Of a stretch of 64,000 nucleotides of DNA, positions 33,463 through 41,073 are shown one piece after another. The DNA lies in the NCBI RefSeq assembly GCF_900182735.1, contig NZ_FXTU01000010.1:15037-79036 (forward strand), in the 5' to 3' direction. Made by a program: the position numbers and the translations under genes. Each line of letters begins with the position of its first letter. Positions within the stretch are counted from its first letter, which is position 1. The notes under the pieces were generated by a model. The model was not told the origin of the DNA and did not search any database. It saw only the letters and a list, made by a program, of their open reading frames with translations. This DNA is from Laceyella tengchongensis. GTDB lineage: Bacteria > Bacillota > Bacilli > Thermoactinomycetales > Thermoactinomycetaceae.

Positions 33463-34442
33463 TGCGGATTTTATATTTTACTGACACGCATATCCGGGGA
33501 ACCTCTCCGCGCAGCCGAACGGATGACTTTCAACTCACCATCCGGCGCAAGATTGAGGAAGTGATTGAAATCGCCGAACGGGAACAGGTCGATTTCGTAT
33601 TACATGGGGGCGATGTGTTTGACCGCCCCAACCTGTCCCCGGCCGTTGTGCGCGAGTTTGCGCAAGTGTTTCGTCGGTTTCGCGCACCGATTTACGCCAT
33701 TGCTGGCAACCATGATATCTACGGTCACAATCCAAGCACGATTGAACGCACCATGTTGGGCTTGCTGGATGCATTTGGCACGATTCGGCTGATTAGCGAT
33801 GGACAGAAGGTCAAGCTGGAGAAAGATGGTTTGGTCGTCCAACTCAGCGGGCAACCTTTTCATTATGATTTGGATAAGCGGGATGTTCATTTGGATTACC
33901 ATGTGGAAAACGAATGCGAAGCGGCCTACTGCATTCACATGGTGCATGGCATGCTGGTGGATCGCGCGTTGCCGGACGGGGTACCGCATACCATGGTGGG
34001 GGATGTTTGGTGTGACACGGTGGACATTTTATTGACCGGCCATTACCATGCGGGATTTCCGTTGCAACACCGCGCCGGCAAATATATTGTCAATCCGGGG
34101 GCGCTGGCCCGCATCAATAACCACCCGTCGGAAATCAAGCGGATGCCACAAGTCGCCTTGATCGAACTGGGCGAGTCGATTCAAATCAGCCTGATTCCCC
34201 TTCGTTCGGCCACAAGCGGAGAAGAGGTGCTGGATCGTTCCTATATTGAGAAGAACATGTACCGGCAGGAGCAACTGGCTTCTTTCGTCCAACAGATCCG
34301 CTCTGCAACGGACTTTCAAGCGGTGGACGTGATGGATATCATCGACGAAATCTCCCGCCTCAACGGGATAGACGAAGAAGTCAAATTTGAAGCCCAACGG
34401 CGGATCGCCATTGAACAAGAGAAAGGAGAGGCCGGGCATTGA
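33462..34442 (+). CDS. SbcD/Mre11-like metallophosphoesterase nuclease
   Basis: A 326-residue calcineurin-like phosphoesterase. All metal-binding motifs are visible in order: FTDTHIRG (DxH), HGGDVFDRP, AGNHDIYG, IHMVHGML and LTGHYHAGF (GHxH). An AGNHD motif, with an ATPase encoded next door, points to the Mre11/SbcD type, which trims DNA ends with a Rad50/SbcC partner. A C-terminal region of about 90 residues (from YIEKNMYRQEQ on) could be the ATPase-binding segment. The ATG overlaps the recX stop, and the TGA overlaps the TTG of the next gene. Confidence 0.87.
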   Translation: MRILYFTDTHIRGTSPRSRTDDFQLTIRRKIEEVIEIAEREQVDFVLHGGDVFDRPNLSPAVVREFAQVFRRFRAPIYAIAGNHDIYGHNPSTIERTMLGLLDAFGTIRLISDGQKVKLEKDGLVVQLSGQPFHYDLDKRDVHLDYHVENECEAAYCIHMVHGMLVDRALPDGVPHTMVGDVWCDTVDILLTGHYHAGFPLQHRAGKYIVNPGALARINNHPSEIKRMPQVALIELGESIQISLIPLRSATSGEEVLDRSYIEKNMYRQEQLASFVQQIRSATDFQAVDVMDIIDEISRLNGIDEEVKFEAQRRIAIEQEKGEAGH

Positions 34443-35887
34443 GCACCTTTAAGAAGTTGGTGATCGAAAACTTCCAGTCGCATCAGCATACAACGATTGA
34501 TTTTTCGGATGGGTTAAACGTGTTTGTAGGCGCGTCTGACAGTGGGAAAAGCGCCATCTTGCGGGCCATCCGTTGGGTGCTGTTCAATGTACCGCGCGGC
34601 TCAGATTACATCCGGAGCGGTGCCAAAGAATGCCGGGTCAGCTTAACCTTTGCCGACGGGACGGAAGTGGTGCGGGTGCGCAGTACTTCTGTCAATCGTT
34701 ATCTGTTGCGAAAGCCAGGCGAAGAAGAACAGGTATTTGAGGGATTCGGCAACATGGTACCTCAAGAAATCGTCGACGCTCATGGCATTGAGCCGATCAA
34801 GCTGGATCAAAAGGAATTGTATGTCCACTTTGGCACCCAATTGGAGAGCCCGTTTCTTTTGTTTGAATCCAACCAGAATAAAGCCAAGACAATCGGGCGG
34901 ATCAGTGGGGCGCATCTGATCGATTACGCTTTGAAAAAAGCGAGCGCCGACCGTCAGCAGATAAATGCTCAGATCAAACAGCTCGAGCAATCCCGGGACG
35001 AGATCAAAGAAAAACTGCAACCGTATGAAAACATTGCGGAGTTGGAAGAACAAGTGTCGCTTGCGGAAGAGGCTTTCAGCAAGGCGACGGAGCTGAAAGC
35101 GCTGTGCGAACGGTTGCGCAAGGCCCAAGAGCAGTTAGGGCTCCTTGGCATGGCCAAAGCGGGAACGGAGCAATTTATCGCTAGCTTGCGCCAGTTGCCC
35201 GAAGCGGAGAGAATCGTCCAACAACTGGAGACGCAGAAGTTTCGATACCGCTTGTTGACAAGAGCCTATGAGCAATGGGGGCGTTTGCGTCTGGAAAAGG
35301 AGAAAGTGAGCCGCATCATCGAGGCCGCTGCTTCCTTGCCGAGATTGGAAACGGAGCTGGATTCGTTAAAACAGCGTCATGATCGCCTGGTTCGTTATGT
35401 CGAAAGCAAACGCAAATGGGACGAGCATCATGCCGAACGCCTGCGTTTGGAGAATCGCTTGCAAGCATTGGTGCATGTCCGTGATGCGGACCAGGCAGTC
35501 GGACATCTTCAAAAACAGGCAGAGCGCTTGGCTAGACTGGTGCAATTGCAACGGAGATGGAAGCTTATTCAGCAAGAGAGCGATCAATGGAAACGTATCA
35601 TCGACCGCAATGAGCGGGTTCCGGCAGTGTGGCAAGAGATGCTCCCCGCTTTGTCCATGAAGAAGGTGCGGTTAAACCGATTGGTCGAATTGTATAAGCA
35701 ATGGTCGGATGTGTCGAGGAGGGTGCAGATTGGCAAGGCGTTTTGCCGCGACAAAAAAGAAGAGATCAAGCGGTTGACCGAGGAACTGGCCGCTCATATG
35801 AAGCGGTTGGGCAATTGTCCGATGTGCAAACGGCCGATTGAAGAACATGACATGGAACACTTGATCAACGAATATTTGGGAGGGTAG
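34439..35887 (+). CDS. SbcC/Rad50-like ATPase, N-terminal half ending in a zinc hook
   Basis: A 482-residue protein. The N-terminal ATPase lobe has LVIENFQSHQHTTIDFSDG, Walker A GASDSGKSA (residues about 31-39) and a Q-loop region. From about 165 to 455 it is mostly charged coiled coil. The chain ends with GNCPMCKRPIEEHDMEHL, a CxxC zinc hook at residues 460-463. In Rad50/SbcC the hook is the midpoint of one long protein; here the protein simply stops, and there is no Walker B or signature motif. Those motifs are in the separate protein at 36139, so the two must work together. The TTG start overlaps the nuclease stop; AAAGGAGAGG precedes it. Confidence 0.85.
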   Translation: MSTFKKLVIENFQSHQHTTIDFSDGLNVFVGASDSGKSAILRAIRWVLFNVPRGSDYIRSGAKECRVSLTFADGTEVVRVRSTSVNRYLLRKPGEEEQVFEGFGNMVPQEIVDAHGIEPIKLDQKELYVHFGTQLESPFLLFESNQNKAKTIGRISGAHLIDYALKKASADRQQINAQIKQLEQSRDEIKEKLQPYENIAELEEQVSLAEEAFSKATELKALCERLRKAQEQLGLLGMAKAGTEQFIASLRQLPEAERIVQQLETQKFRYRLLTRAYEQWGRLRLEKEKVSRIIEAAASLPRLETELDSLKQRHDRLVRYVESKRKWDEHHAERLRLENRLQALVHVRDADQAVGHLQKQAERLARLVQLQRRWKLIQQESDQWKRIIDRNERVPAVWQEMLPALSMKKVRLNRLVELYKQWSDVSRRVQIGKAFCRDKKEEIKRLTEELAAHMKRLGNCPMCKRPIEEHDMEHLINEYLGG

Positions 35888-35891
35888 ACCC

Positions 35892-36137
35892 ATGAACGAT
35901 ATTGAAAAAAGCATCGAGTTGTTGCGGGCGCAAACGGAAAAAGCGAAAAACGAGCTTTTGAAAGCGGAGGGAAAGCTGGAGAGCCTGATGCGCAACGAAG
36001 AGGAGATCATCAAAGAAGTACGTGAATTGGGAGTGGAGCCGGAGCAATTGGAGGAAGAAATCCGGCGCTTGGAAAAAGAGATCAATGAAGAGCTGCAAAA
36101 GGCGTGGGGCTATTTACCGCAGGAGCTGAGAAAGTAA
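35892..36137 (+). CDS. Small coiled-coil protein in the split SbcC cassette
   Basis: An 81-residue, highly charged protein that is almost wholly predicted coiled coil (heptads from about residue 3 to 70), ending in an aromatic turn WGYLPQELRK. It starts 4 bases after the stop of the N-half ATPase gene, and one base separates its stop from the next ATG. Its length and place suggest it forms part of the return coiled coil missing from the split ATPase, or a clamp between the halves. This is inference; I know no named family for it. Confidence 0.75.
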   Translation: MNDIEKSIELLRAQTEKAKNELLKAEGKLESLMRNEEEIIKEVRELGVEPEQLEEEIRRLEKEINEELQKAWGYLPQELRK

Positions 36138-36138
36138 T

Positions 36139-36813
36139 ATGACCGAGTCTTCGTTTACCCAATTGAAAGAAGCGTTGTCCCGTGCTAGAAACGAGTTGAT
36201 TGTGCGCAAATCGGAACGTGACTTATATTTGGGGCAATTGAAACAAACAGAAGAGCGGTGGCAAGTGTGCCTCAATGAGCGCGATTTGCTGGAAAAAGTG
36301 CGGGTGCTGTTCCAATTGTCGGCGGAACACGCCCGCGAGCAGGCAAAACAACAATTGGAGACACTGGTTACCAATGCGTTGAAATACGTCTTTGGGTCGG
36401 CGTTTCGATTTGAGATTGAATTGAAGGACCATGGCGGGACGCCGACGGCTGAATTTTACGTCGTCTCGACTTGGGACGGGCAAGAAATTAAAAACAGGCC
36501 ACAAGAAGCCCGGGGTGGGGGCATTGTGGACATCGTCTCGCTGGCTTTGCGCATCGCGCTGATTGAAACGGTGAAACCGCGATTGAGCGGACCGATTATT
36601 CTCGATGAGCCGGGTAAGCATGTGAGTGAAGATTATATCGTCCCGATGATTGAGTTTCTAAAGTCGGTCGGGGAGACCTTTGGACGGCAAGTGATTTTGG
36701 TGACCCATAACATCCATTTGACGGAATCGGCCGATGCGGCTTACTTTGTGCGCTTGCAAGGCGGAAAATCAGTTGTTGAACAAAGCGGTCGCCTTGACAA
36801 TGGGATTGCATAA
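36139..36813 (+). CDS. SbcC/Rad50-like ATPase, C-terminal half
   Basis: A 224-residue protein complementary to the one at 34439. Residues 1-85 are coiled coil. Then comes the C-terminal ATPase lobe: signature-like RGGGIVDIVSLALRIALIE, Walker B PIILDEPGKHV and H-loop VILVTHN. It has no Walker A, so it cannot hydrolyse ATP alone. Together with the N-half it would rebuild one complete Rad50-type nucleotide-binding unit. The gene is the last of the recA-recX cassette; a hairpin follows. Confidence 0.85.
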   Translation: MTESSFTQLKEALSRARNELIVRKSERDLYLGQLKQTEERWQVCLNERDLLEKVRVLFQLSAEHAREQAKQQLETLVTNALKYVFGSAFRFEIELKDHGGTPTAEFYVVSTWDGQEIKNRPQEARGGGIVDIVSLALRIALIETVKPRLSGPIILDEPGKHVSEDYIVPMIEFLKSVGETFGRQVILVTHNIHLTESADAAYFVRLQGGKSVVEQSGRLDNGIA

Positions 36814-36829
36814 ATAATACAATTGACTT

Positions 36830-36859
36830 GTGTCTTTGCCTCTCTTGGGGCAAAGACAC
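36830..36859 (+). terminator. Hairpin after the repair cassette
   Basis: Perfect 11-bp stem GTGTCTTTGCC / GGCAAAGACAC with an 8-base loop, 16 bases after the stop. There is no T run, so termination may be weak or the hairpin may protect the 3' end. Confidence 0.5.
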
Positions 36860-36964
36860 CCTGATTCCAACTGAAAACGTTTGTTAGTAAAGTGGAAAAT
36901 GGTTCTAGCTGGTTTTTTCCAGCCTTCACCTGGTATAGCAAGACATGACGACGGACTACAAGCG

Positions 36965-36992
36965 AAGACCGAGTTCATCGGTCTTGTTTTTC
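36965..36992 (+). terminator. Terminator-like hairpin immediately upstream of rny
   Basis: AAGACCGA / TCGGTCTT stem with a 5-base loop, G and five Ts. It ends about 12 bases before the rny ribosome site, leaving no room for a promoter between them, so rny must be transcribed through it. Confidence 0.75.
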
Positions 36993-37025
36993 TAAATAGA
37001 AAAAGAGGAGGTGAGCGAAGGAACG

Positions 37026-38570
37026 ATGGTGTTTGAACCGATTGACATCATTCTGCTGTTTGCCTCTCTCGGAGTCGGACTCGGTGCGGGATACTGGATG
37101 AGGAAAACGGCAGCAGAAGCAAGAATCGGAAGCGCCGAGAAGGAAGCTGCCGAGATCATAGAGAAAGCTGACAAAGAAGCAGAAGCGCTCAAAAAAGAGA
37201 AGATCTTTGAAGCGCGGGATGAAGCGCATCGCCTGCGGAGTGAAGCGGAAAAAGAGATTCGCGAGCAACGCAACGAATTGCAACGAATCGAACGCCGGTT
37301 AAATCAAAAAGAAGAGACGCTCGAACGCAAGCAACATGCAATTGAACAGCGTGAAGATGAACTGAACGGAAAAGAAAAGGAAATAGGATTACGCCAACAA
37401 GAGATTGATGAGCTATACCAGGAACAGAGAAAAGAAATGGAACGGATATCTGGATTAACCACCGAAGAAGCGAGACAGCTCATTCTGGCGAAAGTGGAGA
37501 ATGAGATGCGTCATGAAACCGCGCAAATCATCAAAGAGATGGAACAGCAAGCGATCGAAGAAGGAGATCGACGGGCTCGCCGGATCTTGTCGTTGGCGAT
37601 CCAACGGTGCGCGGCGGATCACGTGGCGGAAACGACCGTCTCCGTCGTGTCCTTGCCAAATGATGAAATGAAAGGACGAATCATCGGTCGGGAAGGGCGC
37701 AATATCCGCACATTGGAAACTTTGACCGGGATCGACCTCATCATTGATGATACGCCGGAAGCCGTCATCTTGTCAGGGTTTGACCCGATTCGCCGTGAAG
37801 TGGCCCGCGTGGCGCTGGAAAAATTGGTTGCCGACGGACGTATTCATCCGGCGCGAATCGAAGAGATGGTGGAAAAGTCACGCCGCGATGTGGACGAGCG
37901 CATCCGCGAATATGGGGAGCAAGCCACATTTGAAACGGGCGTGCACGGTTTGCATCCAGATTTGATCAAGATCATCGGCCGATTGAAATTCCGAACAAGT
38001 TACGGACAGAATGTGTTGAAGCATTCGATGGAGGTAGCCCATCTGTCAGGATTGTTGGCGGCTGAGCTGGGTGAAGATATTCACTTGGCGAAGCGAGCAG
38101 GGCTGTTGCATGATATCGGTAAAGCGATCGACCATGAAATCGAAGGGTCGCACGTGGATATCGGTGTCGAATTGGCTAAGAAATACAATGAGCATCCCAT
38201 TGTTATCAACAGCATCGCTTCCCACCACGGGGACTGTGAAGCGACCAGCGTGATCGCGGTTTTGGTTAGGGCGGCAGATGCGTTGTCCGCGGCCAGACCG
38301 GGGGCGCGGAGAGAAACGCTGGAAGCGTACATCAAACGTTTGGAAAAGCTGGAGGAAATCTGCGAGTCTTTTGATGGTGTGGAGAAATCATATGCCATTC
38401 AAGCTGGACGGGAAGTGCGGATCATAGTGAAGCCGGACGAAGTGGATGACGCAGAAGCGACGCGGTTGGCCCGTGAAATCACGAAGCAAATCGAAAACCA
38501 ACTGGACTATCCCGGCCATATCAAAGTAACGGTCATCCGGGAAACGAGATCGGTTGAGTACGCGAAATAA
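37026..38570 (+). CDS. rny: Ribonuclease Y
   Basis: A membrane-anchored endoribonuclease that initiates mRNA decay. About 514 residues: one N-terminal membrane helix (residues about 5-25), a long coiled coil (30-200, EKEAAEIIEKADKEAEALKK and onwards), a KH domain (MKGRIIGREGRNIRTLE) and an HD domain with the metal-binding HDIGKAIDHE. Length and order match B. subtilis RNase Y. The start is uncertain: ATG 37026 gives MVFEPIDIILL, while the GTG at 37011 inside the ribosome site is also in frame. A terminator overlaps the stop codon. Confidence 0.95.
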   Translation: MVFEPIDIILLFASLGVGLGAGYWMRKTAAEARIGSAEKEAAEIIEKADKEAEALKKEKIFEARDEAHRLRSEAEKEIREQRNELQRIERRLNQKEETLERKQHAIEQREDELNGKEKEIGLRQQEIDELYQEQRKEMERISGLTTEEARQLILAKVENEMRHETAQIIKEMEQQAIEEGDRRARRILSLAIQRCAADHVAETTVSVVSLPNDEMKGRIIGREGRNIRTLETLTGIDLIIDDTPEAVILSGFDPIRREVARVALEKLVADGRIHPARIEEMVEKSRRDVDERIREYGEQATFETGVHGLHPDLIKIIGRLKFRTSYGQNVLKHSMEVAHLSGLLAAELGEDIHLAKRAGLLHDIGKAIDHEIEGSHVDIGVELAKKYNEHPIVINSIASHHGDCEATSVIAVLVRAADALSAARPGARRETLEAYIKRLEKLEEICESFDGVEKSYAIQAGREVRIIVKPDEVDDAEATRLAREITKQIENQLDYPGHIKVTVIRETRSVEYAK

Positions 38571-38597
38571 AGTGGCCTTTGGGCCGCTTTATTTTTT
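38565..38597 (+). terminator. Terminator overlapping the rny stop
   Basis: AAATAAAGTGGCC with GGGCCGCTTTATTTTTT (one mismatch) and a 3-base loop, then a T run. Confidence 0.88.
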
Positions 38598-38625
38598 ACA
38601 AAGAGTTTGGAGGCTCAAACCATAT

Positions 38626-39423
38626 ATGAGAGTATTAATGATCGGCGATGTAGTGGGCAACATTGGTCGCCAAACACTAAAGACATATTTACCAAAACTG
38701 AAGCAAATGTACTCACCTGATGCGATTGTGGTTAACGGTGAAAACGCGGCCGCCAACGGACGTGGCATTCAACGCGCGATTGTGCGCGAATGGCTCGATG
38801 CCGGGATCGACTGTGTCACACTGGGAAACCATGCTTGGGGGCAAGGGGAAGTCTTTGACTTTATCGATGAGGAAGCCCATTTGATCCGACCAGCGAACTT
38901 TCCGGAAGGCACCCCCGGAAAAGGCATGACTGTCTTGTCAACAAAAGGGGGAAAACTGGCGGTTATCAACTTGATGGGAAGAGCGTACATGGAATCGGCG
39001 CTTGATTGCCCGTTCCGCACCGCCGACCGCCTGTTGCAACAACTTTCGCACAATACCTATATCCTGATCGATTTTCACGCGGAGACGACGTCTGAAAAGC
39101 AGGCGTTTGCCTGGTATGTCGATGGCAGAGTGTCAGCGGTGGTTGGCACGCACACCCATGTGCAGACAGCGGATGAAAAGATTCTGCCCAAAGGGACGGG
39201 ATATTTGACAGATGTGGGCATGGTGGGCCCATACGACAGCGTGATCGGTATGGAAAGAACAGCGGTAATCAAACGATTTGTCACGCAGCTACCTGTGCGC
39301 TTTGAAGTGGCGAAGGGCAGAACGCAATTCAATGCCGTGTTATTTGACTTTGATAAAGAAACAAAGAAAGCGAAAAAAATTAAACGGATTCGGATAGATG
39401 ATGATATGCCTCTTATCGGTTGA
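38626..39423 (+). CDS. ymdB: YmdB-type metallophosphoesterase (cyclic-nucleotide phosphodiesterase)
   Basis: A 265-residue phosphoesterase with the YmdB motifs in order: MIGDVVGN, VVNGENAAANGRGI, TLGNHAWGQ, DFHAETTSEK and GTHTHVQTADE. B. subtilis YmdB hydrolyses 2',3'- and 3',5'-cyclic nucleotides and affects the biofilm/motility decision; it is encoded just after rny, as here. The ATG at 38626 follows TTTGGAGG. Length agrees with the family. Confidence 0.94.
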   Translation: MRVLMIGDVVGNIGRQTLKTYLPKLKQMYSPDAIVVNGENAAANGRGIQRAIVREWLDAGIDCVTLGNHAWGQGEVFDFIDEEAHLIRPANFPEGTPGKGMTVLSTKGGKLAVINLMGRAYMESALDCPFRTADRLLQQLSHNTYILIDFHAETTSEKQAFAWYVDGRVSAVVGTHTHVQTADEKILPKGTGYLTDVGMVGPYDSVIGMERTAVIKRFVTQLPVRFEVAKGRTQFNAVLFDFDKETKKAKKIKRIRIDDDMPLIG

Positions 39424-39473
39424 TTATAAATAAATTTATTTATGATTTTTTACCGGTATCTATGTAAATTAGA

Positions 39474-39500
39474 AGGAATTTTTATGTGTGGGTCGAATAG
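39474..39500 (+). promoter_or_regulatory. Sigma-H promoter of spoVS
   Basis: AGGAATT (39474-39480), an 11-base gap, then GTCGAATAG (39492-39500). This fits the Bacillus sigma-H pattern (RnAGGAwWW, n11-12, RnnGAATww) at all but the last position. It lies about 45 bases before spoVS, a gene known to be sigma-H dependent in B. subtilis. Confidence 0.75.
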
Positions 39501-39544
39501 GATAGAAGTAGTGGACTCACTTCAACCATCGAGGAGGTACCTTC

Positions 39545-39805
39545 ATGGAAGTATTAAAAGTTTCAGCAAAATCCAATCCGAATTCTGTTGCTGGTGCACT
39601 CGCCGGGGTCTTGCGTGAACGTGGTCAAGCAGAGATGCAAGCAATTGGCGCAGGGGCGCTAAATCAAGCTGTCAAAGCAGTTGCGATTGCACGAGGGTTT
39701 GTCGCGCCGAGTGGAATTGATCTTATCTGCATTCCAGCCTTTACGGATATTGTGATCGATGGTGAAGAGCGTACCGCGATTAAATTAATCGTGGAACCTC
39801 GATAA
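39545..39805 (+). CDS. spoVS: Stage V sporulation protein S
   Basis: An 86-residue protein, strongly conserved over its whole length (LKVSAKSNPNSVAGALAGVL, then GAGALNQAVKAVAIARGFVAP). SpoVS is a small Alba-like protein needed for progress through sporulation. AGGAGGTAC precedes the ATG. The gene has its own sigma-H-like promoter and its own terminator, so it is a single-gene unit. Confidence 0.97.
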   Translation: MEVLKVSAKSNPNSVAGALAGVLRERGQAEMQAIGAGALNQAVKAVAIARGFVAPSGIDLICIPAFTDIVIDGEERTAIKLIVEPR

Positions 39806-39826
39806 TTTATGGAAACAATATATTCG

Positions 39827-39863
39827 AAAAAACCTGTTTATTTTTATAGACAGGTTTTTTTTT
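39827..39863. terminator. Terminator of spoVS
   Basis: AAAAAACCTGT / ACAGGTTTTTT stem with a 12-base loop and further Ts; it may act in both directions. Confidence 0.9.
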
Positions 39864-39880
39864 AAGTGGAGGGAAATGGG

Positions 39881-40828
39881 ATGAGGTGGATAGATGGTCA
39901 TTGCGACGTGTTGAGTAAAATGTGGCGCGATCCCCAGTACCGTTCTTTTTATGCTCAAGGGTCTCCGTTGGACAGTTCTTATCATTGTTTGTGTGAGGCG
40001 GATGTGGCCATGCAAGTGTTTGCCGTGTGGACGCCGGAGTCGGTGCCGCGGCAACAACGCTTGGCTGTGGCGCTAAAAGAGATCGATTTTTTTTATGAGG
40101 AAGTGGTCCGCGACGGATCGCGGGTTTTCTTGGTCACCGACGGAGGCCAAATGGATGAATGCGGACATGGGCGCATCGGGGCGCTGTTGCTGTTGGAGGG
40201 GGCAGACGCCTTGCATGGGGACTTGGCCAATCTACGCTTGTTTCACCGGCTCGGCGTGCGGCAAATGGGGTTGACCTGGAATTTTGCCAATGAGGTAGCT
40301 GACGGCATCTATGAAGAGCGCGGTGGGGGATTGACGCGGTTCGGGCGTCAGGTGATTATGGAGATGAAGCGGCTGGGGATGATCTTAGATGTTTCCCATC
40401 TATCAGACAGAGGGTTTTGGGAAGTGATTGAGGAAACGGGCTTGCCCATTCTCGCTTCGCATTCCAATTGTCGAGCGGTGTGCGCACATAAACGCAATTT
40501 AGGAGATGAGCAGATTGAAGCACTCATCCAACGCCAAGGATTGATCGGGGTCACGTTTGTGCCGGAGTTTGTACACCATTGCGCGGCTGAGGCCACAATC
40601 GACCAAGTGCTCCGACATGTTGAGCATATTTGCGCTCTTGGGGGGGCGGATCATCTGTTTTTTGGCTCAGACTTTGACGGGTTTGCTAACAAGTTGCCCG
40701 GATTAGAGAGCTACAGCCGACTTCCGCAATTGGTGGAAGCCTTGTCAAAAAGGTATGGAGACGATCTCGTCCGCAAGTGGGGCTGGGAGAACGGCAAACA
40801 GTTTTACCAGAGACATTTGTCCCCATAA
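39881..40828 (+). CDS. Membrane dipeptidase (peptidase M19 family)
   Basis: A 315-residue zinc dipeptidase. Visible motifs are the N-terminal metal site DGHCDVL (HxD), the GADALHGDL segment with the acidic ligand region, LDVSHLSDRGFW, SHSNCRAVC and LFFGSDFDG. The family hydrolyses dipeptides, some with a D-residue; no signal peptide is present, so it is probably cytosolic. GTGGAGGG precedes the ATG. In related bacilli a dipeptidase gene also sits between spoVS and the 2-oxoacid oxidoreductase pair. Confidence 0.92.
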   Translation: MRWIDGHCDVLSKMWRDPQYRSFYAQGSPLDSSYHCLCEADVAMQVFAVWTPESVPRQQRLAVALKEIDFFYEEVVRDGSRVFLVTDGGQMDECGHGRIGALLLLEGADALHGDLANLRLFHRLGVRQMGLTWNFANEVADGIYEERGGGLTRFGRQVIMEMKRLGMILDVSHLSDRGFWEVIEETGLPILASHSNCRAVCAHKRNLGDEQIEALIQRQGLIGVTFVPEFVHHCAAEATIDQVLRHVEHICALGGADHLFFGSDFDGFANKLPGLESYSRLPQLVEALSKRYGDDLVRKWGWENGKQFYQRHLSP

Positions 40829-41073
40829 AAAAGCGTAAAAAAAGACGTGAGGTGGATCTCCTTTTCGCAAAAAGCACCAGATGATTAAAAAAAAGAGAAA
40901 TTGGGTTGTAAGCGGGCTTTACCCGGTTGCTTTTTAATGGGTAGAGGACTAGAATTAATACATGAAAATGCTATCACTCACAAGGAAGCGTTATTCCGTC
41001 TTCTTCTTTGTGAAGAGGGTTGCAAATTTCTTATTATTGTGTAGTGTGTGGCAGGATTAAAGGAGATGAGTTC

